A program made the translations under genes and the position numbers. DNA of 64,000 nt from Moanibacter sp965226025 (GTDB lineage Bacteria > Verrucomicrobiota > Verrucomicrobiia > Opitutales > UBA2987). The stretch lies in assembly GCA_965226025.1 (NCBI GenBank), contig CBDDCD010000001.1, positions 1,550,001 through 1,614,000 on the forward strand, in the 5' to 3' direction. Shown here piece after piece: positions 45,753 through 53,599 of this stretch (its first letter is position 1; each line of letters opens with the position of its first letter). The notes under the pieces are model-generated. The model was not told the DNA's origin and searched no databases. It saw nothing but the letters and a program-made list of their open reading frames with translations.

Positions 45753-46910
45753 TCAGTGCAAGAGCCGCACCCTTGGATCGCGATAAGCGGTCTTACATTG
45801 CCAGACATTCAGTCCGATTCCGCCCGACGCAAAATTGCTGTCGGTTACTTGGTTCGCAAGTCTGCCGTCAACATAGGTTGTGAGTGAACGTCCTCGTGCT
45901 GCGATTTGAATGTCATACTCCTGATTGTGCGACAGGGCGAGATTCACCACACTCAGTTTTTCGACCCGCCCTTCTCTCCGCAGCGACAGGGCGATGGCCT
46001 GCCATCCCATCAGCAGATCCAGGAGATAACTCTCCTTGCGGTCCTTCGACATGCGAAAGAAGACCTGTGCATTTCCCCCTGAGATCGGTGTTACAAGCAC
46101 AGAGAATTCGTAATCCTCCCATGACTCATCGCCCGTAATCAGTGGTGAGACGGTTTCATTCCTGTCCTCTCCGATGATCGCATCACCGGACTGTCGCCAC
46201 TCATTTGGGAGAGAAGAACCATCCAAGGCGTTCCAGCTGGAGAGAACTTCACCATCAATCAGTCTTCTCCATTTGATCAGGCCCCTCATTCCTTGGATTA
46301 TCGATCTTCCATAGTCATCCTCACTCTTCCACCGTATGTCTCTTTCACTCATAGCCGTATACCTTTCTTTCAGTAATATTCGCGAACGATTGAGCCGGCT
46401 CTTGACGGTTCCCAAAGGTATGTCCAAGAGCTCGGCAATAGATCTCTGGTCGAGATCCAGAAGATAGAACAGGGTTACGACAGAACGGTCCTCTTTCGAC
46501 AGACGTTCAAGACATCTGCGTATCATCTGCTGTTCTTCTCCAGTGAAATCGGTCCGATCCCCGAACCCGTCCCAAAGCCCACAGGAAGTACGCTCATCGA
46601 TCCGAACGTATCGCTCCCGCCTGAGCTGCTCCGCCTTGATGTGTTTACGATTGACGTTCTGAGCAATGCGGATGAGCCATGGGCGGAAACGATCTGGTTG
46701 TCTCAGGGACGATAGTTTTCGGAATGACAGAATGAATGTCTCCTGGACGGCATCTTCGACATCCCACCCATGTTTCAGTGCTGCCCATGCCAATGCGTAG
46801 ACGATTCGCCTATTCCTCTCGATTAAAGTCGAAAAGGATTCTTCACATCCATGCTTTGCTTTCTGAACAAGATCTGCACCGTCGCTCACTGCCGAATCTG
46901 CCGCTCTCAT
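45753..46910 (-). CDS. ECF sigma factor fused to DUF1080/LamG-like domain
   Basis: About 385 residues from ATG 46910 (MRAADSAVSD); an in-frame start 14 codons upstream is possible. Residues 10-75 are sigma region 2 (ADLVQKAKHGCEESFSTLIE, then HGWDVEDAVQETFILSFRKL). Region 4 follows: CLERLSKEDRSVVTLFYLLD, LDQRSIAELLDIPLGTVKSR. From residue 220 a beta-sandwich like DUF1080 (3-keto-disaccharide hydrolase)/LamG: RRLIDGEVLSSWNAL, ESWEDYEFSVLVTPISGGNA, VFFRM, LTTYVDGRLANQVTD. No transmembrane segment, so the sugar-type domain is cytoplasmic and could serve as a ligand sensor. No anti-sigma gene adjoins it. Confidence 0.85.
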   Translation of the reverse strand: MRAADSAVSDGADLVQKAKHGCEESFSTLIERNRRIVYALAWAALKHGWDVEDAVQETFILSFRKLSSLRQPDRFRPWLIRIAQNVNRKHIKAEQLRRERYVRIDERTSCGLWDGFGDRTDFTGEEQQMIRRCLERLSKEDRSVVTLFYLLDLDQRSIAELLDIPLGTVKSRLNRSRILLKERYTAMSERDIRWKSEDDYGRSIIQGMRGLIKWRRLIDGEVLSSWNALDGSSLPNEWRQSGDAIIGEDRNETVSPLITGDESWEDYEFSVLVTPISGGNAQVFFRMSKDRKESYLLDLLMGWQAIALSLRREGRVEKLSVVNLALSHNQEYDIQIAARGRSLTTYVDGRLANQVTDSNFASGGIGLNVWQCKTAYRDPRVRLLH

Positions 46911-47133
46911 CGAGACTTCTATCACTCTGTCTTCTCTTGTATAGATAACCAAAATCGAAAAGGTTCACGGAATTCGCCACCTGATTCGATCGTTGCGAAG
47001 CGAAGAGCAGCGTGTCGGGTTCACCTCGACGAAGACTCGTGCGAAAACAGGCGGCCACGCCCTACCACCTTGCGGCAGAATTCGACCCGTTTTACCCTCT
47101 CTGGTATCTTTATGTGAGGCCGTTATCGCACCC

Positions 47134-47490
47134 GTGGCATTAGACATCCAATCTGAACTTCCAGGCAAAAGAAAACTAACGGATCTCCTTTTCGGTCTGA
47201 TTTCTGTAATCCTCTGGGGTCTTTCATTTACCGCGACCAAGCTGGTTTTACGCGAGCTTACGCCCATCACCGTAGTCTTCGCTCGGACGCTCCTGGCCTC
47301 TCTCTTTCTGGTCGGCTTTGCTGCAATTCGAAGGGAGTCTCTTCAAATTCCCAGGACACTCTGGCTTCCAATTGCGATTGCAGGAGCGTTCGGCGTATTC
47401 GTTCATCAGCTGCTCCAGGCCTACGCACTTACCTATACCATCGCCATACGGACTGGATGGCTGATCGAGATAATCCCGATTGGTGTTTTC
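47134..47490 (+). pseudogene. EamA/DMT transporter, 3' truncated
   Basis: From a GTG near 47134 the frame encodes the first four membrane helices of a drug/metabolite transporter: LTDLLFGLISVILWGLSFTA, ITVVFARTLLASLFLVGFAA, WLPIAIAGAFGVFVHQLLQA, and YTIAIRTGWLIEIIPI. At about 47485 it stops matching and enters a tRNA fragment. A full protein has ten helices, so more than half is lost. The start is not certain because the frame is open further upstream. Confidence 0.8.
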
Positions 47491-47500
47491 CTAGCGCAGC

Positions 47501-47568
47501 GTCCAAGCGAGGTAGGACATCAGACTTTGGATCTGAGAATCCAGGTTCGATCCCTGGCCCCGAAGCCA
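47501..47568 (+). tRNA. tRNA-Gln(UUG) 3' fragment
   Basis: D-stem GTCC/GGAC (47501-47518), anticodon stem TCAGA-CTTTGGA-TCTGA with anticodon TTG, T-arm CCAGG-TTCGATC-CCTGG, 3' acceptor strand CCCCGAA, discriminator G and encoded CCA at 47566-47568. The nine bases before the D-stem (TAGCGCAGC) cannot pair with CCCCGAA, so the 5' acceptor strand is missing. It looks like a 3' tRNA duplication of the kind left by integrating elements. Confidence 0.75.
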
Positions 47569-47624
47569 TTCTTTACAATCCTCTACGATCCCGCTGAGCG
47601 GGATCGTAGAGGATTGTAAAGAAT
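47568..47624. repeat. 57-bp perfect palindrome around CCCGCT-AGCGGG
   Basis: Two 28-base arms flank one central G. The core is TCCCGCTGAGCGGGA; the outer arms (ATTCTTTACAATCCTCTACG) are the end of the GNAT coding sequence, present once in its own place and once mirrored. The left arm starts at the last base of the tRNA CCA. Confidence 0.9.
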
Positions 47625-48047
47625 TGTCACCGACCCGCCGTCGGTGTTTCTGAACACGGTATACCCAAGACGTTTCTGGAGCTTTACGGATCGTTCGTTC
47701 CTGTTAACAGACCCTCCGACCAAGCGGGCAAGGTGCAGCTGATTGAACGCATAAACGATCATGGGCAAGCACACTTCGTAGGCCAGCCCCTTGCCCTAAT
47801 GGGCCTTCCCAAAGGCAAAGGCTAGGAGTCTGTCGGCATGGACCTGGTCGCAATTTACAACCGTCAACCTACGATCTATAGTTCAAGTCTGTTTTTTCGA
47901 CTCGCTCGCGCGCGTCCTCCAATGAATCGAGGTACGGCGATAGTACCGGCAGACATCGGGATCGGAATAGACCTTGGAATATATGTCATCGACGTCCCCG
48001 ATCTCGAATCGGCGGAGGAGCAAGCGATCTGTTTCAAGGGGACCCAT
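47583..48047 (-). pseudogene. GNAT acetyltransferase (RimL-type), decayed
   Basis: ATG 48047 opens MGPLETDRLLLRRFEIGDVD, then DIYSKVYSDPDVCRYY, the start of a RimJ/RimL-type acetyltransferase. The frame is then lost for about 120 bp (a CTAGGAGTCTGTCGGC repeat copy at 47821-47836 lies there). The C-terminal part returns as GKGLAYEVCLPMIVYAFNQL, then NRNERSVKLQKRLGYTVF and VTILYNPL. Its end is part of the 57-bp palindrome. Not functional. Confidence 0.8.
47821..47836 (+). repeat. CTAGGAGTCTGTCGG repeat copy
   Basis: GCTAGGAGTCTGTCGG, one base different from the GCTAGGAATCTGTCGG copies, inside the GNAT remnant. Confidence 0.5.
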
Positions 48048-48424
48048 CGTCGTCTATTTGGCTACTATTTCCTCCTGTCGTAGTCGAAAAGCCATGTTAG
48101 AGGCAAACTTCCTCACACTAAGTCGCTCTGGCAGTCTGTCTCGTCTTTTCCTAGTTTACCAGATTCAAACCTAACTTGGTGCTTTACCTTCAGAAGGCCT
48201 TCAATTGGCCAGATTCGAGAGTCTGAAAGATTTTCAACTGATCAAGAAAATAACGGATAGGAACCGAAGGTATTATCCATTGCTCGCGGGAAAAGGATGA
48301 TTAACTGCTATAGGCGCCTGATCAGCCGACAGGCATCCGTGGGATCGCTGTGTGCTCCCGCTCAGCGGGACGGGCCTCAATTCTTCAGTGACGAACACGG
48401 TAAGAGTAGCTTCTGAAATCCCGC
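48048..48424. other. Intergenic with one palindrome
   Basis: TCCCGCTCAGCGGGA at 48356-48370, 55 bp before the sigma-ankyrin start. Nothing else recognised. Confidence 0.5.
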
Positions 48425-50659
48425 ATGAGCACTGAAACTTCAAATCACATCTCGGACCTACCCTCACTGGTAGTCGCGGCACAGACCGGTGATCAGGATG
48501 CGTTCAGCCACCTGGTTCACCGGTTCCAGGACATGGCGGTTGGCTACGCCTACTCGATAATAGGCGATTTTCATCTGGCCGAAGACGCGGCCCAGGAGGC
48601 ATTCGTGGGAGCTTGGATAAACCTGCCTCGCCTACGAGATCCCAACGCCTTCCCGGGCTGGTTTCGAAGAATGGTGTTCATGCGCTGTACTCGATTCACA
48701 CGAAAAATGCGCTCCAACACGACATCCCTGAGTGAAGACATATCCGAAATTCCCGATCGGACCGACGTTGAACGCCGCGCGAAAACAGAAGAGAAGATTG
48801 CGCTCTACCGCGTATTGGCATCCCTCGACCTGGAAGAGCCCATGGCAATCACGCTTTTTTATATTTCACAATACACGCACGCTGACATCGCGGTGTTCCT
48901 GGACCTATCCCCCGACACGGTTAACAACCGCTTGCGGTCAGCGAGACGGAATATCAAAGAAGGATTAGAAAACATGGACGAACTCAAGAAAAAGGCACCC
49001 TCGCGCAACGACACATTCGCGAACACAGTGGCGCGACTGACTCGGCCCCTTTCCATGGATGCCGAGCGCTATATCTACGGAACCGAAGTCGTGAACGGGC
49101 ACGACGCATGGGCGATGTTCAGCGCCTGCGCGGCCGGAGATCTGGCGCGGGTTCAGGCGCTTACCGAACGCGATCCCGCACTCGTCAATGCCCAGCACTG
49201 GTATCAATTTCCGCTCCACATGGCCGGCAGGGAAGGGCACGCGGATGTTGTTCAGTACCTGCTGGAACACGGTGCCGATTTGGGGAAATCGCGGTTCCTC
49301 TACAATTCGTGGGACAAACTGCTATCCGAAATCGACCGCCGAGGCCACCTGGCGGTGAGGAAACTGATCGAAGCCGCCCTAAGGGAACGGTTCAATTTCC
49401 ATCCAGAATTCATTGCCGTTCGGGATGCCATCAAAGCCCAAGAAATCGACAAGGTTGAAATTCTAATCGCCGAAGATCCCGAGCTGGCGACCGCATCCGA
49501 TGCCCTCGGCAACACCGGGCTCCACTGGGCTGTCCTCACTCGACAGATTCAGCTCATCGATCGATTCCTCAAACTTAGGGTATCAATAGAAGCCAAACGC
49601 GCGGACGGACAGACGCCGGCCATGCTTTCGGCCAACGGCGACTACTGGTACCGCTGGTATCGCGACCTCCCGGAGGGAGCTATGCAGAATCAGTGGGTCA
49701 TTACGGGGTATCTCCTCGCCAAGGGCGCTGAAGTCACACTGAGCCTGGCATGCGCTATGGGTGATCTTGGGCGAGTAGAGGAGATTCTCGGGAGCGATCC
49801 CCAAGCAGCCAACAGACTCGACACTCAAGGTGCCAGCCCCCTCTACCACGCCGCAAGAAGTGAGAGCGCAAAAGTCATCTCGACCTTGCTCGCCCACGGA
49901 GCGGATTCCAATCAGCCCGAGCATCTGGCGCCACATGGCCGTGCCCTTCACGAAGCCGCCGGAATGAACAACATCGAAATAGCGCGGATGCTTCTCGATG
50001 CCGGCGCAAATCCCAATGGAGCTTCTGATTCCAGCGGCAATGTCCTCTACATCAACCGTGCCAAGAACCCGGACGACTGCGAAGCCATGCAGGAGCTCTT
50101 GCTCTCTCATGGCGCCTACAACGCGCCGTATTCGCTCTCCGACGAAGAACTCAAAGAGGCCATTCTGAACGACAGTCCTGTCATCCGGGACGATCAATAC
50201 ACTCATGAGGTCCTCGGTAGAGAAGATCCCGAACTAATCGATATCTTCGTTGCCAAACACGGCGAGATGATTTCTCGAATATCGCCCACCGATATTTGGG
50301 GCGGGAACGTGCCGCCCGGCGACATCGTCCGAAAGTTGATCGATCATGGGCTGGAGATCAACAGACCGAATTGGATCGGCCGCACTTTCTTACATGTGTG
50401 TGCCAAGACGGGCCGAGTCGACACCGCCGAAGTGCTTCTGGATTCGGGCGCGGATATCGATGCGTTGGACTTGGAACATGGTGGCACGCCTCTGGCCGAA
50501 GCCGCCCGGGAAGGCCAAACTGAAATGGTAAAGTTTTTCCTCGATCGTGGCGCCAACCCAAACCTCCCGGAGGAATCTGACTGGGCCAAACCTCGTACCT
50601 GGGCTGAAGAAAAAGGACACAGCGAGATCGCTGACTTGATCAAGCGATATTCGAGCTGA
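48425..50659 (+). CDS. ECF sigma factor fused to ankyrin repeats
   Basis: 744 residues. Residues 12-90 are sigma region 2 (LVVAAQTGDQDAFSHLVHRF, HLAEDAAQEAFVGAWINLPR); 125-180 region 4 (LASLDLEEPMAITLFYISQY, THADIAVFLDLSPDTVNNRL). A linker with KKAPSRNDTF, also seen in the sigma-LRR gene, leads to about ten ankyrin repeats over residues 230-740: HMAGREGHADVVQYLLEHGA, LHEAAGMNNIEIARMLLDAG, LHVCAKTGRVDTAEVLLDSG, LAEAAREGQTEMVKFFLDRG. No membrane segment and no anti-sigma gene nearby, so the ankyrin part may control or target the sigma part. Plus strand, unlike most neighbours. The ATG at 48425 has a weak ribosome site. Confidence 0.9.
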   Translation: MSTETSNHISDLPSLVVAAQTGDQDAFSHLVHRFQDMAVGYAYSIIGDFHLAEDAAQEAFVGAWINLPRLRDPNAFPGWFRRMVFMRCTRFTRKMRSNTTSLSEDISEIPDRTDVERRAKTEEKIALYRVLASLDLEEPMAITLFYISQYTHADIAVFLDLSPDTVNNRLRSARRNIKEGLENMDELKKKAPSRNDTFANTVARLTRPLSMDAERYIYGTEVVNGHDAWAMFSACAAGDLARVQALTERDPALVNAQHWYQFPLHMAGREGHADVVQYLLEHGADLGKSRFLYNSWDKLLSEIDRRGHLAVRKLIEAALRERFNFHPEFIAVRDAIKAQEIDKVEILIAEDPELATASDALGNTGLHWAVLTRQIQLIDRFLKLRVSIEAKRADGQTPAMLSANGDYWYRWYRDLPEGAMQNQWVITGYLLAKGAEVTLSLACAMGDLGRVEEILGSDPQAANRLDTQGASPLYHAARSESAKVISTLLAHGADSNQPEHLAPHGRALHEAAGMNNIEIARMLLDAGANPNGASDSSGNVLYINRAKNPDDCEAMQELLLSHGAYNAPYSLSDEELKEAILNDSPVIRDDQYTHEVLGREDPELIDIFVAKHGEMISRISPTDIWGGNVPPGDIVRKLIDHGLEINRPNWIGRTFLHVCAKTGRVDTAEVLLDSGADIDALDLEHGGTPLAEAAREGQTEMVKFFLDRGANPNLPEESDWAKPRTWAEEKGHSEIADLIKRYSS

Positions 50660-51012
50660 GAGAACTGCAGGTGACAGAACGCCGGTACCGAGACGTTAGC
50701 CCGGATTGAGCGAAATTTGCGGGATAAGGAATTCGGCGCTGTGGCGGTTCAGGTTCGCCCAAAGAAAATGAGGAGTCGTTCTCTGTGGTCCCTCCGAGCG
50801 CATGCGCTTCGAACTAGGGAGTAAGTATCAGGTCTTCCTTTCGTAGAGGAATCCGTGAGGATTTCTGGGACTCCGCCGCTTCAGGCAAGTTTCAGAAACG
50901 CTTTCGCATTCCTCAACTGAAAGGGAATTTCACCGGACGCTCGAGAATTTGGGAAACTGAAGAGAAGGGTGCGCCGTGACCTTCGGACGCGGCAGAAATT
51001 CTTGGCACCCTT
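50660..51012. other. Intergenic with REP sequences
   Basis: Contains the GTAG-headed REP at 50843-50865 and the start of a degenerate GGTCCG-type repeat (50969-51030). No gene seen. Confidence 0.5.
50843..50865 (+). repeat. GTAG-headed REP
   Basis: GTAGAGGAATCC, GTGA, GGATTTC. Confidence 0.8.
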
Positions 51013-51396
51013 TCAATCTCGTTCCGTGTCTGTATTTCTCTTCCCGCGTACGAAATGCGTGGCGTAAGTGGCCTCGATCGACTGCTCCCTCGACTTCGAG
51101 AACCGAAGCCAAGTCTTCTTTCCTCTTCCCCACGACTTGTATCCCGTCCAACTCGGTTTTAGTCCTCCATCGATTGAGGTCTTCCGCACGGAGCGCATGA
51201 TGAAATTGATCTTGCTCAGATTGACCTTGATCACCCTTTCGAGGTGGGACACGCGCCTCCGCCTCCAGTCCACGTAGTCCGAATGATCGAGACAGCCGAG
51301 TTTCATGAATACGTCTACGAAGCTGATATACCCCTTCTCACGAAGGAGTTCGAACGTCACGGTGCTGAGCTTCGTTGCAAGCTGCTGTCGATTCAT
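51013..51396 (-). CDS. Conserved hypothetical protein
   Basis: 127 residues. The pattern ELLREKGYISFVDVFMKLGC, DYVDWRRRRVSHLERVIKVN, then GGLKPSWTGYKSWGRGKKTW and LRFSKS ... EATYATHFV is one I associate with an uncharacterised bacterial family; no function is known to me. It is basic, without membrane segments. ATG 51396 overlaps the stop of the frame upstream (TAATG), so the two were translated together. The last residues run into a degenerate repeat. Confidence 0.65.
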   Translation of the reverse strand: MNRQQLATKLSTVTFELLREKGYISFVDVFMKLGCLDHSDYVDWRRRRVSHLERVIKVNLSKINFIMRSVRKTSIDGGLKPSWTGYKSWGRGKKTWLRFSKSREQSIEATYATHFVRGKRNTDTERD

Positions 51397-51638
51397 TACG
51401 CTTCGGCGGAACCCTTTAGTGTCTGCTCTGAATAGCGATAAACAAGCCTTGGATCATCCGCAAACCAAGCGTTGGCGCGGCGTGTGAGAACTCCGCGGAT
51501 GGTCCGCCGCTCCGATGGAAAGTCGTCTCTCATGAATTCCGTGAGCAATTCATCTGATCGAGCTGTATCGAAGAATGACTCATATTACTCGAGGTATGAG
51601 TCATCTCCTATTTCGTCCCGGAAATGGACTTTTCTCAT
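51396..51638 (-). pseudogene. Small gene with in-frame TAA, coupled to next
   Basis: From ATG 51638 the frame reads MRKVHFRDEIGDDSYLE, then TAA (51585-51587), then continues open as YESFFDTARSDELLTEFMRD, RANAWFADDPRLVYRYSEQT to a TAA overlapping the start of the next gene. The stop lies in the loop of a hairpin GACTCATA...TATGAGTC. Either a nonsense mutation or translation starts downstream. No family recognised. Confidence 0.5.
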
Positions 51639-51715
51639 TGTATCGCCCAACGCACGATGACAGTAGCAATAGCGTGAGTAAAGACGTACCGCTATTCAGC
51701 GCCGGCCTCCGACGG

Positions 51716-51730
51716 TCCCGCTCAGCGGGA
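51716..51730. repeat. CCCGCTCAGCGGG palindrome
   Basis: TCCCGCTCAGCGGGA, exact copy. Confidence 0.75.
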
Positions 51731-51773
51731 TGGCCGGTTTAATTGAGTCTGAGAATCTCAGTGCCCAAGAAGA

Positions 51774-51796
51774 CGAAATCCTCACGGATTCCGCTA
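51774..51796 (-). repeat. GTAG-headed REP
   Basis: Minus strand GTAGCGGAATCC, GTGA, GGATTTC. Confidence 0.8.
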
Positions 51797-51889
51797 CAAC
51801 GGTACCTCAACTCCTCTCCATTCCGGCTGTGCTTGACCATCAGGACTCGATCGTCACGGACTACAATGGCTTGAACTCGTGGCATGGTC

Positions 51890-52819
51890 TCATTCCGGTG
51901 TTAGGCTCAAGATTGGGCCCTCACGAATCTTACGGACGCAATCTTCGATTTCCACCAAATCACCCGTCTTCACACAGTATTCAAGTCCTTCAAGTTCACG
52001 GAGCTCCCAATGGCGCTGGATTCTGGCTCGAAAGGTGGCGACATCCGAGCTTGCGCTGCCATAGGCATCCAGCGCTTTATCAAGAAGTGGGTCTCCCAGA
52101 TATTTAAGTGGCGCGAAGTCCTTTGCCGGATCGCCTAGCGCAAAGCACTCGAAGTCCACGATTCCCACAACTCTGTCGTAGGTTCTGCCGGCAATAATGT
52201 TCTCATACCACAGATCACCATGTATGAGAGTGGGCACGCATTTCATGAGATTCGACACGCTAACTGCTTTATCAAACCAGTGCTTCAATGAAGCGTACTC
52301 ATGTCCTGACAGTCTTTCTTTGAGAGTGGGCAGACAATATTGACGAGCCATGTGGAGCCTTTCGGGATAATCGCGATCCGCGTAAGACGCAAACTCTGCG
52401 GCCGGTATTCGATGAAGAGCCTTGAAAAAGTGACCTATGTCCCGAGCAATTCTACTCCTATCGGCCAAGGGCATAGCATCGCGAGTCAATGGTGCACCAG
52501 CAATCTTGGGGTACCGCATAACACCGTAGGGAAACACATCTGTCTTCTCGATATACCAATCGGGACACGGGATCTGACACGGCAGCTGAGTCTGTAGGGA
52601 AGGAAGCACCCGGTATTCCTTCCGGTAGGTTGCCGCGGCACCCGGATGCCTGCCGACGAGATACACATAGCCATGCGTTTCAATGACCGTGCTTTGGAAT
52701 CCAATGTCCAGTACTCGCGCCCGTGTGAAATCGCCATCGGGCAGAAGGCGATGTAATTCCGACAAGATCTGATCACTATCTAGAGCCAACATCTCTACTG
52801 CATGTCGCAAAGTTGTCAT
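51890..52819 (-). CDS. APH-family phosphotransferase
   Basis: 309 residues. The catalytic loop VPTLIHGDLWYENIIAGR near residue 193 (HGDxxxxN) and VVGIVDFECFALGDPAKDFA (metal-binding Asp) near 212 are intact. The N-lobe has FQSTVIETHGYVYLVGRHPG. It may phosphorylate an antibiotic, amino sugar or other hydroxyl compound. ATG 52819 overlaps the GNAT stop (ATGA): a coupled phosphotransferase-acetyltransferase pair, a combination seen for drug-modifying enzymes but not proof of it. Confidence 0.88.
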   Translation of the reverse strand: MTTLRHAVEMLALDSDQILSELHRLLPDGDFTRARVLDIGFQSTVIETHGYVYLVGRHPGAAATYRKEYRVLPSLQTQLPCQIPCPDWYIEKTDVFPYGVMRYPKIAGAPLTRDAMPLADRSRIARDIGHFFKALHRIPAAEFASYADRDYPERLHMARQYCLPTLKERLSGHEYASLKHWFDKAVSVSNLMKCVPTLIHGDLWYENIIAGRTYDRVVGIVDFECFALGDPAKDFAPLKYLGDPLLDKALDAYGSASSDVATFRARIQRHWELRELEGLEYCVKTGDLVEIEDCVRKIREGPILSLTPE

Positions 52820-53214
52820 TCTCGCACTCTCATATCCAACAACCCCGCTTCAGTCTCTTTGAAACCGCACTTGGCATAGAACCGGATTAGGTGAGGCTCG
52901 AAATCTACATGGAGCCAATCAATCCCTTTGGATCTCGCATACTCGGCTGCACGTCGTACCAACTCGGTGCCAATGCCGCGGCGTCGGCAGTCCGAGCGCA
53001 CAGTCGGTTCAAGCAGGAATGCGTACTTATCTCCGTCCCAAGCGACATAGACGAATCCCACCAGTTTGCCATCCTCGGTGGCGCAGACATAACCGAGGCT
53101 ATGAGACAGAATCGGTTCGAAATCATAGCCTACGCTGTGATGGGGCCAAGCATCTTCGTAGAGAGCGTTGAGCGATTCATTGCTGACCTCTGGGTTGATC
53201 TCGTAACTAATCAC
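52816..53214 (-). CDS. GNAT-family N-acetyltransferase
   Basis: 132 residues from GTG 53214. The acetyl-CoA loop is VRSDCRRRGIGTELVRRAAE near residue 72 (RRxGIG), preceded by AFLLEPTV and followed by WLHVDFEPHLIRFYAKCGF. Small single-domain enzyme; the acceptor is unknown. First gene of a pair with the APH-type kinase, four-base overlap. Confidence 0.87.
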   Translation of the reverse strand: MISYEINPEVSNESLNALYEDAWPHHSVGYDFEPILSHSLGYVCATEDGKLVGFVYVAWDGDKYAFLLEPTVRSDCRRRGIGTELVRRAAEYARSKGIDWLHVDFEPHLIRFYAKCGFKETEAGLLDMRVRE

Positions 53215-53599
53215 GGCACGGTAACATACAAGGATAAACTATAACGGCTCCGTCGTTCCACTCTGCGAGTATGGAAGTGGAACAGGCTCAAATTCTGGAT
53301 ATGCCGTGTTTCAACATCCAACGCCCAACATCCAACATCCAACATCCAACATCCAACATCCAATGCCAAATTGGTAGAATCAATTGCAAGACAGGAAATC
53401 TCGATGAGCAACAAGAGATTCGACGAAATGGTTAGTTCGCAAGTCGACAATCAAAATCTTAATCTCCAATAGGTCACACTTGGACGTTGGGAGTTGGATG
53501 TTGAGTGTTGGGCGTTGTTCTTATCTCGCCGTTGTCTGGATCGTTTCTCTCTGGTTGCGGCTACAATGTTCTACGATCTCCGCGATCGAAAACGGCAAA
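53215..53599. other. Intergenic with short tandem repeats
   Basis: Tandem heptamer array at 53312-53366 and its complement-like sequence at 53481-53519; no gene. Confidence 0.6.
53312..53366 (+). repeat. Tandem heptamer array (CCAACAT)
   Basis: Seven to eight CCAACAT/CCAACGC units. A related stretch in opposite orientation (TTGGATGTTGAGTGTTGGGC) is at 53493-53513, so the pair could fold back. Confidence 0.85.

Noticed and set aside
46993..47133. Longer N-terminus for the EamA transporter
   Set aside because: The first 47 codons are polar and atypical; membrane helices begin after the GTG near 47134.
53312..53366. CRISPR array
   Set aside because: The units are 7-bp direct tandems without spacers, and no cas genes are present.
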